Assembly (NCBI GenBank): GCA_029532625.1
Contig: JARFXM010000006.1
Coordinates: 2,790,001 to 2,854,000 of the forward strand
Source: Lomentospora prolificans
Taxonomy: Eukaryota; Ascomycota; Sordariomycetes; Microascales; Microascaceae
DNA: 64,000 nucleotides
Direction: 5' to 3'
Both the position numbers and the translations under genes were made by a program. The stretch's first letter is position 1. Each line of letters begins with the position of its first letter. The notes below the pieces were generated by a model, which worked only from the letters and a program-made list of their open reading frames with translations, was not told where the DNA came from and did no database searches. This document shows, piece after piece, positions 25,400 to 35,400 of this stretch.

Positions 25400-27450
25400 T
25401 AGCTAAGGTACCTTACTAACTAGTCTCCTAAGACTCCTGTTTTCCTTTCTCTTTATTAAATCCTCCCTGTGAAAGGCTGTGCTTAGTTAGTTAATTGAGC
25501 AGCCCCTTATAGTTCTCGCCATAGTCATAGGCGTTGCCAAGGCTTTTGGCAACAGCCACCACAGCCTTCTACCAGTTCTATATGCATTGTGTCTCATGGT
25601 GGACCTGGCTTCCTGGGAATGGCAATAATGAGGAGAAGGGTTCGAACCCGCCTAGAGCTATTTCGATTGTTGCCTTGACAATTCTATCAGAGCCACTACA
25701 AATAGGCATTGCGGACAAGAACGCTTGTTGAGATACGAGGGGAAACGTACGCTCGCCAGCAAGGACGACGGCTAGCAAGGCCACGCTTCGATACAGCTGG
25801 CGGTGTTAGTTCTCAGCCCTAGTGGTCGCGAAATGGTTGCTAGGGTATCCTCCAGAACCCATCATCATGTCTCTGCCATTCTTCAGCGAAGAAAGTGTAG
25901 GTCGAGATATTCCGCGGGCTGAAAAGAAACAAAAGAAAAGAAACAAGGGAAGGATAGAGCAAGTGACAGCGAAAACTCTCGCCTCCATATATCCGGCAAG
26001 GGGAGCGAGGCGTCGGGTCAGGGATCAAAGACTCTAAGACAGCCCGATCCGCAACTCCCTGCCTAACTTGCAAATACGGTGATGGTTGCGTTCATGATAC
26101 AAGCGGCCAAAGACGAAATCAAAGGATAGAAGAGGAATAAAGTCCCGCATCCATGAAACCTGCGCTGAAGGGAAGATTACGGCCCTGCTCATGCATATAG
26201 ATAAGATATACGTAAAAGGCCGCCCGCCAGAAGGCCAGCCGTAGACCTAGCCCTTAGAGGGCGAGACTCCCGGCCTCGGCTTGCTATGCTGGAAAGTGGC
26301 AGATTGCCTGTAGGCGTACACCCACGATTTTATATGGGCCCTCAGTTTATCATTTAGTGAAGGGACTTCGCTGCCATCGTCATCGTTGGGCCGGTTTGGG
26401 CCGGTCTAAATGTGGTATAGCTCGGAGAAAACGAGACAGCCTCAACCCAGCAACAAGGCAAGGCGAGTCCTCCCACGCAGGCCGCTTCAGGAACCAATTC
26501 AAAGTCAATTGGGCAAGCAAGATTTCCAGAATGAGGTAACAGCCCCGACAATGTGGGTTATGTGGCTCCTTTCCTGATGGCGGCCATTTCGAGCCTCGCG
26601 TCTTCCTGAGTTGGACAATATGGTATACACGTCCCTGCTCCAAGCCTGGACCTGCGAGACTCGGAAATAACGAATGGCACCTCGACTAGGCCTTTGACTG
26701 ATTGAGATCCGGTTGATAAGCTGAACAAGAATGAGGGGGACGAGTGTTTGATGGCATCGATGGGAGGATGGAGACCCTTATATCTTACCCATTGTTCCCT
26801 CCGTGGGGAGATATTTTTCACGGCTAGAAATATCGTCCAAATTACTTCGTAAGACGTATCTTAGTTCGAGCTAGTTTACATCGGGTCACCTGGCTACGAA
26901 ATCTTTTGTAAAATATATTACGTGCCGACGTCGGACTTGAACCAAACGACCAGGAGCTGATACAATCCACTGATAATTCTTCCACTGATACTTGTACTAG
27001 GTGGTCAGGCGACTCGCTCGATCATGCCTGGCGGGGGCGGGGCAGAGCTGCCACTAGCTCGCCAAGTGGAGGCAAACGGATCAATATGTGGTTGGGATGT
27101 ACCCCAGTTCTCCCCACATAATCGACTGAAACCCCACGCATGTGATTCTTCCCCCTCTGTTCCAGCCTATCATCTTGAAAAACGAGATGAGAAAACGCCG
27201 TCCCGAGCAAGACCCGTGCTGGCATGGTGTGGAACTTGGTACCGAGATTCGGCTCCACGTTTGAAGAAGCAGAGGCATGCGCATGACTGGACCCGCCTCA
27301 GGCGATTGTCGCTAGGAAAGCCAGGCGAATACTCTGAATTGCGGGAAACGAGGTTGACGTCGTCCGGGACTGTCACCATCCCAGACCCGTCGCGCGCTTC
27401 CCGGCCATTCCTCTGCTTCCCACTGTTCACTGGCGACGAATAACAAAAAT
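25400..27450. other. gene-free transition and lipase upstream region
   Basis: Composition becomes normal here. The open frames in this stretch (for example 27,024-27,443 on the + strand) overlap on both strands and have no recognisable content. On the minus strand at about 26,925-27,000 there is a retroelement- or tRNA-like sequence (GGTTCAAGTCC followed by GACGTCGGCA, with ATCAGTGG twice upstream). The promoter of the lipase gene must lie in the right part. Confidence 0.6.
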
Positions 27451-30016
27451 ATGTCCGCTATGGGGAATCTCCTGCTGAGGTTCACGACATCCACAGCGGC
27501 TGCACCCGCGATCCAAGTCAACCCCAGCGAAAAAACGATACCCAACCATCACAAGCGGCGCGGGCCGAAGAACCTTGTCATCACCGCCCTTGCCCGCGCC
27601 ATACAAGATGCAAACTGCTTCGCCTCATCTCTCTGGGAAACTTCTTGCCCCGAGGAGAAAGAGCGGAGAAGAGTGGTGGAAGATCGCAAAGGGACTCTCA
27701 CCCTACGCATGAAAAATGTAGCACCACGCTTTCCCTACGACCTGCGTTCAGTTATAAGATGACCGCGGTGCCCCGACGCCTCCTGAGATTTTCATAACTA
27801 ACAATATCCCTACTCTCTCTTTCTAGGCTAGAACTTTGGAAGACTGGGAGTCGGCGGCCCGAGAGCTCGATGTTCTCGAGGGCAATGAGTGTTGGAAAGA
27901 TGATTCTACGACCGGCGGATTCAACGCAGCGCTGATTGAGTCTCGGCTAAGAGATCTTAATACCGCCCGATCTAGCGGCGATGTGCTTGCTATGATGTAT
28001 CTCATTCGCACTGCACTATCTCGTGATCTCGGTGGCATGAATAACGTCGACCTCTACCGTCACTCCTACGTTGGCACCAAGCGCCTTATTGAGCGCTACG
28101 TTGACTCCGCAATCCAGACCATTGAGGCTCTTGTCCACGAAACCACATCGGCTCTCCCAGATGGCTTAAGCTACAAAGAACTTCTAGACGGCGTGCTCTT
28201 CGCTAGGCAAAGCTTTGGAAGGAGCGCACTTCTTCTGAGCGGCGGGGCCACTTTCGGTATGATGCATATTGGGGTCATAAAAGCCCTATTCATGGTTGAC
28301 CTGCTACCCCGAATTGTATCGGGAGCATCGGCCGGCTCCATTGTATGCGCCGTTCTGTGTACGCACACTGATGAGGAGATACCGGGCCTAATTGAAGAAT
28401 TTCCATACGGTGACCTCGATGTGTTTGAAGCCGACGGTGCCCAGAAGAACACACTGGCACACCTGCGCCGGTTACTCACGGAGGGTAGTTGGTCAGACAT
28501 AAAACATTTGACGAGAGTTATGCGCGGGTTGGTTGGCGACCTGACATTCCAGGAGGCTTACAATCGCACACGCCGCATTTTGAATATTACCGTCTCTACT
28601 GAATCCGTTTATGAACTCCCGCGCCTTCTCAACTACATCACCGCGCCAAACGTTATGATATGGTCCGCAGTAGCAGCCTCTTGCTCAGTGCCCTTCGTCT
28701 TTACGGCCGCGTCTCTTCTTATTAAGGATCCACTCACTGGAGAGCACCTCCCTTGGAATCCCAGCCCGCAACGCTGGATCGACGGTTCCGTGGATAATGA
28801 CCTACCTATGACGAGGCTCGCAGAAATGTTCAACGTCAATCATTTCATAGTCTCTCAGGTGAACCCGCACGTTGTTCCCTTTCTTGCCAAAGACGACCAC
28901 CTTAAACCCACTCGAGAACGAGAGCATCCGGGAGACCCTAAGGAGGGACGAAAAAGTGCGGACTGGGTATATATGATAACTTCACTGGCGAAGGACGAAG
29001 CACTCCACCGTATGCACTTCCTCGCTGAGCTAGGCATTTTCCCAAACTTAGTCACCAAACTCCGGAGCATTCTGAGCCAAAAATACTCCGGGGATATAAA
29101 CCTACTACCCGAAATTCCCCTACAGGACCTACCAAGGATACTTTCTAATCCTACAAGCGACTTCATGCTACGGTGTTGTCTTGCGGGCGAGCGCGCTACA
29201 TGGCCCAAGGTGAGCAGGATTCGGGACCGTTGTTCCATTGAACTCGCTCTCGACAGAGCTGTGCATACGCTCCGAGCACGTGTCGTGTTCTCCGAAAGCC
29301 AAGTAGACCTGCGGCGGTTGGCGGCTGGCCCATCTCGACAATTGTGGCCAGGAAATCCTCTCTACCACCAACCTAAGGCGCTGCTGAACAAGAATCGAGA
29401 ATTGGTCTTGGGGTTTATGAGGCCGAAGCAACGCCGGGGCTCGGGTAGTAGTATCCAGCTCCTTGCTCGGCACCGAAAATGGATTTTGGAGAACCAAGTT
29501 ACAGACGACGAAACCGAAGAGGAAGAACGGCTAGATATGCTCCATTGGGGTAGCCATACAGCTCCCACGGCGCTTAAAAAGCCGAGTCTGAAGAGGGCCT
29601 CGAAAAGTCAGTTCAACATACATCTAAATCTAGAACCCTTGCGGGCGCTCCCAGCATCCAGCGCCGAGGAGGATGCCGCTTTTAATTTCTCCAGCCCCAT
29701 TGTGCAGACTTTATCACTGGATACGCATCATGTCGGCGGGGGCCATGATGTTACGGTGCCACAACGAACAATGTGGCGGCCGCCAGGCTCTAGCGCAAAT
29801 CAAACCGTGAGGATATCCAGTGATATTGAATCCCCAGATGAGGCAAGCTCCTCAGACCCGGATCCTTATAGCCATCCTTGCGACCATGGCGGCCTGACAG
29901 ATACCAGGGCTGTAGCTGGAACCAAGGCAAAAGACACAATTCAACTAGAACAACGAGAAGAGAGGGCCAGTGACCGTGGGACCGCAGGACTACCCGAGGA
30001 GGGTCTTTGGGATTGA
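27451..30016 (+). CDS. patatin-domain triacylglycerol lipase (Tgl3/4/5 family)
   Basis: Predicted lipid-droplet lipase that hydrolyses stored triacylglycerol through a Ser-Asp dyad. I place two exons, 27,451-27,717 and 27,827-30,016, around a 109-bp intron (GTAGCA...TTCTAG, branch ATAACTAAC), giving 818 residues. The junction recreates the family's M-K-N-A-x-T-x-E-x-W block. Family hallmarks follow: the oxyanion loop G-G-A-T-F-G (about 228-233), the nucleophile elbow G-A-S-A-G (Ser about 257), and the Asp of D-G-S-V (about 408) followed by D-L-P-M-T-R-L-A-E-M-F-N-V. The C-terminal 200 residues are polar and low-complexity, as is common in fungal members. The donor GTAGCA is weak, but frame and conservation support it. 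Substrate preference (TAG, or lysophospholipid or steryl ester) cannot be told from sequence. Confidence 0.92.
27718..27826 (+). other. intron of the lipase gene
   Basis: GT at 27,718, branch-like ACTAAC near 27,797, pyrimidine tract and TAG at 27,824-27,826. Phase 0. Confidence 0.75.
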
Positions 30017-30628
30017 CTCGTCTGCGGGAGGGTGAGCTCCGAGGTCGGGAATTGTAGTGACGCACCATCCAAGTCTTGCGGATGGGGAGGCATGGAAAGC
30101 GGCTCAGCCTCTGAGGATGATGAACCGAGCTCATCCTGTATGCGGCTAAGCTTGATTCCGCCTTGACTTTACTTTTCTGAAGTTTCAAGGGACATGTCGG
30201 GGGTTAAGCATAGCCGACTCTGTTTTCTTTACAAAGCGGAGCTCTTGTGGCCAGTCCGGAGATGGTGATGTCGAACATATCGTCGCTGGCTTGATACCAG
30301 TCCGGCTATCTGCGTGATTCACGCGTTGTATTCATACAATAAACCCGATAACAAAAAATCACAATCTACTAGATATATATAGTGGAAATGAGAAGCCTCA
30401 AGTTTATCCAATAAATGTACGCTCTCTGCAGACGCGTAGTTTTTCCCACTGATGGTAGGATGTTGCGTCAATGGGGGGACTGTGCTTTGTCATACATAAT
30501 GTTCGGTTCGGTTACCAGTCCGCCTGGTTTGCGTCTCACTCGAACCTACTAGCTGTCTGTCAATTTAACGGTTGCTTCCTCCTAAGTCCCTTCGATTAAT
30601 TCATTCAACCTCAGAGAAAGAAAAAACG
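30017..30628. other. lipase 3' flank and promoter of the next gene
   Basis: Intergenic, 612 bp. No open frame worth keeping. An AATAAA-like ACAATAAACC lies near 30,337, in range of a polyadenylation signal for the lipase. Confidence 0.5.
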
Positions 30629-31269
30629 ATGGGCTCCTCGACCTCTAAAATTGCTACTAGCTCGTCTAGAAGATTTCCTGCTCGTGTGCCGGGGCTGCCG
30701 CCGTCGCAGTTACGATCGCCAACCCACAGGCATCCGAGGAATGCCACCCAGACAGACATTTCCACTCCCAAAGAAGAGGGTACGGAACCATCCCTCTCCC
30801 AGTCTGGGTCTTTCAGACGTTTGAGCTCTGAATATAACTTTCTAACAATTATGATATGAATCTAGGATCTCCCGAGTCCAAACTGTTTTCTGAGAGGTTG
30901 CACAAGATGGGTGTGGTCAAACCTAATCCAACGTTTTCTCATTCCTCAACAGCTTATCCTAAATTGGAAACGACTTCTTGTCCCGGAGCCGGCCCTTCTC
31001 ATGTTTCTTCCTCGAAAAACCCATCTATTATATCCATTGAAGCGAGGCAGCGCCTCCAAGCGAGAGCCGAGGCAGAAGCAGAGGAGGGTGTCAGGAACAG
31101 AGTCGCGGGTCGAGAGTTCTTGGACATTGTCACCATATCAAAATTACTTGCTGCCCGGGATCAGGGATCTAATCCGGCTGAAATCGAGTCATTATTCCTG
31201 TTAAAGCAGGGGACAGTTGGCAAACTCGGACCCGTTGGCCTCGCCACCCCGTTGGCTGCCAAGCACTGA
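30629..31269 (+). CDS. small protein with predicted N-myristoylation signal, function unknown
   Basis: Two exons, 30,629-30,818 and 30,866-31,269, encode 197 residues. The 47-bp intron has a weak donor (GTTTGA) but a good branch and acceptor (TTTCTAACAAT...GAATCTAG), and splicing restores one frame. The start M-G-S-S-T-S-K fits the N-myristoylation consensus (Gly2, Ser/Thr6), so membrane attachment is likely. The first half is Ser/Pro-rich and probably disordered. The block S-E-R-L-H-K-M-G-V-V-K-P-N-P-T-F-S is followed by a charged helical stretch (A-R-Q-R-L-Q-A-R-A-E-A-E-A-E). The C-terminal part (E-F-L-D-I-V-T-I-S-K-L-L, then L-K-Q-G-T-V-x-K-L-G-P-V-G) looks like a folded motif. It resembles short uncharacterised proteins seen in moulds; I cannot assign a function. 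Confidence 0.65.
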
Positions 31270-31557
31270 AAGGAACCATACCTTATCAACTAATCAACAA
31301 ATACCCGACCCAACCTCGTGGGTGTTCATGGCCCTTATTCCTCTACATACCTTAGCGAGGTATGCACACACCAAACTTCCTTGCTGGTCGCAAAACCGTT
31401 TGCTTACACCTGAGACGAGGAATACAATATCGATGACAGTTTTGACATGTCAATGACAATACGTCCCTGCTTCCAGCTATTGGCATATAATTGATAGAGC
31501 AATTCAATCAACATGAGAACTTAGTTTGACAGCAACTGTTGCCTGTAGATGGTATCT

Positions 31558-32605
31558 TCACCAGGCACAATGGCCTCCATCCATCCTCAGGTCGCTTCCA
31601 GTCATAAAGCTACTGGCATCACTGATCAGGAAAACAGCAGCGCCTCGATATTCGTCAGGAGTACTAAGCCGACCAAGCATATTGTCCCTTGCCCACTCCG
31701 TTCGTCGCTCTGGGTGGGTGGTGAACAGCGCCTCTACCATGTCCGTCATAATATATCCCGGGGAAATTGTATTCACTCGAATAGAATGCTGTCCCCACTC
31801 CGCGGCCAAGTTTCTACCTAGCTGGAGTACTGCGGCCTTAGACGCGTTGTACGCACTGGTCCGTCGTTAGCTCTTGGTGCCCTCTCCTTAGACCTTTCCG
31901 TCTATTTGAAGGGAGCACGACTCACGGGCAAAGCAATCCCCTGTTTGCCACGGTGCCGCTCATGCTGGCGATGAGGACGATGCTACCACGTTGTCTAAGG
32001 CGCAGCATCTCTCGCGCCACTGCCTGAGCTGTCATGAACACGCCAGTTACGTTGACGCCAAGCATTCGGTCGGTATCCTGCATAGTGTATTCTAGGGCTG
32101 GTGTCTCCTGTTGTATTCCAGCGGCCGCAATGAGGCCGTCAAGCCGTCCGTGGAGAGAACCAATATCTCGAACGGCACTATTAAGTTGGTCAACATCTCT
32201 AACATCGATTTGATGATAGTGAAGTTCGGAGGATAGCTCATCACGGGCTCTCTGACGGACGATGGAGAAGTATGTGCCAGACGAAGGCTCAGGAAGGCGA
32301 TCTATAGCATGCACTAGGCGGGCATCAAGTCAGCTCGTGCAAGTCTCCGACTTCCGCCTACTTCCTTCATGCATCTTACCAATCGCGCCGGCTTCAAGGA
32401 GGGCCTCCGCCTGTACTAAACCCAAACCCCTCGCTGCTCCAGTTACAATAGCCACTCTGCCCTGTAGCGAGAAGTCTGGAAGACCGCCTTGCCGCTGGCT
32501 TGGGGCCGAAGTGTGTAGTGGCGACGACCTCAAGCGTGGCAGGCAGGTGCGGGGTACCCAGAGGGGCTGGGTTCTAAAATTCCTTGCACGTTGCATGAAA
32601 TTCAT
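31558..32605 (-). CDS. short-chain dehydrogenase/reductase, D-arabinitol 2-dehydrogenase-like
   Basis: Classical SDR of 303 residues from three exons: 32,605-32,380, 32,313-31,926 and 31,855-31,558. Both introns have good signals (GTAAGA...CCTAG and GTGAGT...ACCAG), and both junctions restore conserved text (E-A-G-A-I-V-H-A-I-D-R-L; C-P-A-Y-N-A-S-K). The cofactor motif T-G-A-A-R-G-L-G lies at 55-62, and an A-A-A-G variant of N-N-A-G lies near 138. Catalytic residues are Asn163, Ser192, Tyr207 and Lys211, and there is a C-terminal P-G-Y-I-x-T substrate-loop block. The first 40 residues are Arg/Ser-rich with no acidic residue, like a mitochondrial presequence. The D-R-L-P-E-P block after beta-2 is typical of fungal arabinitol or sorbose reductase-like SDRs and favours NAD (Asp after beta-2). 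The exact sugar-alcohol substrate is inferred. Confidence 0.88.
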
Positions 32606-33351
32606 GTTTCCTAAGCAATTGATAAAGTGGGCGACAGTCTGTTGTAAATTGTGTACTGAAGGTGGGGAAGAATATACTACTTAGTAGAATAGAATGATGA
32701 TATTCGAAGATTAGGATTCTCAGTACTATGTTGTACCGATTTTGACCTCTCATATCTGGCTCTCTGAATCCCAACATATCATCCCAAGCACTCAGTGGCG
32801 CGGGGTTCAAGGGGTATAGATCTTGAGAGGTTGCAGATAGCCTACATGGGCCTGTGTGGCTTGTTTGGTTTGCCAGCACATTCGGGGCCTTGGTCAAAAT
32901 GGCGAGGTAGAGGTACAAGAAAAAGCCGACGAATTTCATTCTTCGACATTCTCATATGTATCGTCACCTGAACTGGCTCTTTTTCAGGGCTGTCTATTAT
33001 ACTATTTCTTGGACTTGGGCCGCATCAACCAGGTTGACGGACGCAGTAAGCCTTGGTTGGGTTATACATGTCACAAGCTATCCTATCCTCTTATATCAGC
33101 AATACATTGATGACCTCATCGATATCAGCTGCCGGAATACAGGGACCCCGCAGCGAGACAGTGATACCATGGGGGACAACCAATAGCACGCAGGAAGACC
33201 CTCCAGGGGTCCTGGGCCAGTCCACGGTTTACAGGCAAATATCACAGGGAGAGCTTCACTTTTCTATAGTTAGGTGAGTTCGAGATTATTCGGACCATCT
33301 ACTAATAGACCGACGCCAGCTGTGCCCGACTGGGCGTAAAGGTCTATATAT
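32606..33351. other. intergenic, nothing recognised
   Basis: Upstream region of the SDR gene. Open frames of 70-120 codons exist on both strands but overlap and lack family features. Confidence 0.5.
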
Positions 33352-35400
33352 CTATATTAACGCCTCGAAAACTTCCCAACTACCACCGCCTGGTTCTAGG
33401 TATCCTCGAACATCCTCATGAGGGACTGGTTCAACAAGAACAAGTCCCAAAGTTGAGCTTCGGAGAGATCCATCTCTATGCCCCCATCCCCAAAATGCCG
33501 CGTTCTGCAACCCCGTAGCCCCGACCAGCCCATCCACAAGCTCCATCCCGTCGCCGTTAGCCTCACCATGCGAATGCAGGTGACCGGGAGCATCTGCAGT
33601 TTCCTGGGTGATGGTCCTACATCTACACGTTAAATTAATCTGGTCAAGAACGGAACGGGGATCATCGATGACCAACCAGTTGATGTATGCCTCAACGAAC
33701 ACTGTCTTCCCTCGCGCCTTGGTAATCACGGCGACGCTCCGGTCGTGTTCTTGGAGCGTATCTCCGGCGGCATCGATGCATTCTTGACAAAATGCGGGCC
33801 TCTATGACTTCCCCGGGGCGATGCTCCGATAGATGAGCGTAAGCATGCAAGGCCGGTGAAGCGGTCGGAAAGTCTTGCTATTCCATGGTAATCCAGTCCT
33901 AGCACTTGTCTTTTGCTCGCCCCGTAATGGTCCTGTGGTCGGTCAACCGTTGGCATTGGCTCGAGGGATGATTGGGACGAGGTAACTTCATGATCCCAGA
34001 TAGGTAGGCGGGATAAACTCACGTGGATGTCTTGTACATGTTGCATGGCAGTTTTCAACTCGGCGGCAAGAGCCCGGGCACGAGGCGTCCGGATGTGCGG
34101 CGGTTGCATGAGGGCTCCGGGATTTAGATGTCGTCGTATATCCGGCCACTCGCCATGTTGATCCAACCGGGGGCCAGTTCGGCCAAGACAGAATCCTGGG
34201 ACGCTCCATACCAAGACGGGTCAGGGTGATGTCCTGATCTCGGAAGGTCGATGAACTACCTAGGCGTAGCGACAGCTTCTTCTCGGTCATGTATATGGTC
34301 CTGAACAAGCTTCTCTTCTGGGCCTTTTCTTCCGGCTCCTCTATGTCTGCAGGCACCTTTTGTTGCAAGCCAAGTGCTTGTATCATATGCGATGCCGAAT
34401 TAATGAAATTCCACGCGGCAGATGGCCTGCTTCTCTGAAGGCAATACATCGACTAGTAGATACGGTCAGTCGGGACGGGACCTTTCGATTGGTTCTCGCA
34501 ATAGCAGGCAAGCAGCTTGTCGCCATCCCATCGCATATGCGACATCAATATTTGGTTGCTGATGAAAGCAAAGGTTGGCAAGGACAGTCTCGAGGTTTGC
34601 ATGGCATATGAAAGCCTGTGCGTCATAGTCTTGCTTCGTTTCTTCGTCGGTGACGGCTTTAAAGCATTCACAAAACAGCCAGTAAAGACCGCAATGGACG
34701 ATGATCAAGTCGGCTTCGGTAGCTAGACCATACGATTTTGATAAGTCGTCGCTGAACTGGGTTGGCCTCATAAAGTCCCCCAAACATAGCATTGCCACTT
34801 GCTGGCATTCTCTGACCATACGCAAGCACGTGAAAACTTTGTCGATGGGCGGCAAAGTGAGGTTGCGGGTCGTAGAACCGGGTGGGATCTCTTTGGCAAG
34901 AGGATACAGTTTATCGAGAGTATCAGGTTGTCGTTTCCCAGAATGAACGGCAGCCCCAAGGCCGTCAAGGACGGCTTCTATCTCGTGAGCGACCTCAGCA
35001 TTAATCGTGTTGTTAATGGCATTCTGTAAAAACCGACCAGGCCAGCGAAGACGGCGTGAGTGAATAGCGACGATTCGCCCTCGTACTCCGCGTTGGGAGA
35101 TCTTTAGTGCACTTCACGGACGCTCCCGCTGGTGGGATTATCGGCATGATTCCTTGGTTTGGCGTAGAGCCGAGCGAGGAAGAAGATGGCGTTGATCCCA
35201 ATGAGGAGGATGAGTAGCACTCCTCTTGGTTCATGTTGATAGGGTCTGCAAAGTTGACGCGCTTCGAGCTTCTATTCTTGTTCGGCTCATGACTCAACTG
35301 GCCCTCCTCTGGCTAAGCTCGTCGATTTCCCTCAATATTGCGTCCAGTTTGGAATCACTTGATGAATCTCAGAATCTCAGCATGGTGATTCGCCTCACTA
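33352..35400 (-). pseudogene. decayed fungal-specific transcription factor
   Basis: Blocks of the fungal transcription factor middle homology region appear in order on the minus strand but in changing frames. They are: S-K-L-D-A-I-L-R-E-I-D-E-L (35,365-35,325), Y-E-G-E-S-S-L-F-T-H-A-V-F-A (about 35,085-35,045), F-L-Q-N-A-I-N-N-T (about 35,030), L-P-P-I-D-K-V (34,855), A-D-L-I-I-V-H-C-G-L-Y-W-L-F-C-E-C, N-L-E-T-V-L-A-N-L, Y-C-L-Q-R-S-R-P-S-A-A-W-N-F (34,445), and R-L-G-S-S-S-T-F-R-D-Q-D-I-T-L. Then come W-I-N-M-A-S-G-R-I-Y-D-D-I followed by a stop (34,160-34,125), P-G-A-L-M-Q-P, and T-L-I-Y-R-S-I-A-P-G followed by an in-frame TAG (near 33,800). Some shifts are introns (a good GTGAGT donor at about 34,022), but several cannot be. 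No Zn2Cys6 finger was found upstream. It probably once regulated a local pathway. Confidence 0.75.

Larger units (their letters stand above)
1..25400. repeat. AT-rich, RIP-degraded transposon block
   Basis: The whole stretch is very AT-rich and has no believable gene. CA and TG dinucleotides are almost absent while CC, CT, GG and AG persist, which is the signature of repeat-induced point mutation acting on CpA. It is composed of nested LTR retrotransposons, solo LTRs and a DNA transposon, listed separately. Stop codons (TAG, TAA) interrupt every transposon reading frame. The composition changes abruptly to about half GC near position 25,400-25,450, and no telomere repeat is seen at the left edge. 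Parts not listed separately (for example 1-500, 1,640-2,660, 9,990-12,400 and 17,000-18,680) look like equally degraded repeat of unrecognised family. Confidence 0.9.

Noticed and set aside
1..25400. Possible centromere or telomere-adjacent region
   Set aside because: No telomere repeats or tandem arrays; nested dispersed transposons alone do not prove either.
25640..25665. GGTTCGAACCC, a tRNA T-loop-like palindrome
   Set aside because: No acceptor, D or anticodon stem could be paired on either strand.
25534..26073. Overlapping 60-77 codon frames on both strands at the block edge
   Set aside because: No motif, both strands open at once, no splice support.
27024..27443. 139-codon plus-strand frame just before the lipase
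   Set aside because: No family features, overlaps minus frames, and lies where promoter and 5' UTR are expected.
33988..34022. Frame change near the GTGAGT at about 34,022 in the transcription factor pseudogene
   Set aside because: Counted at first as a lesion, but a good donor and a downstream AAG acceptor make it a normal intron.
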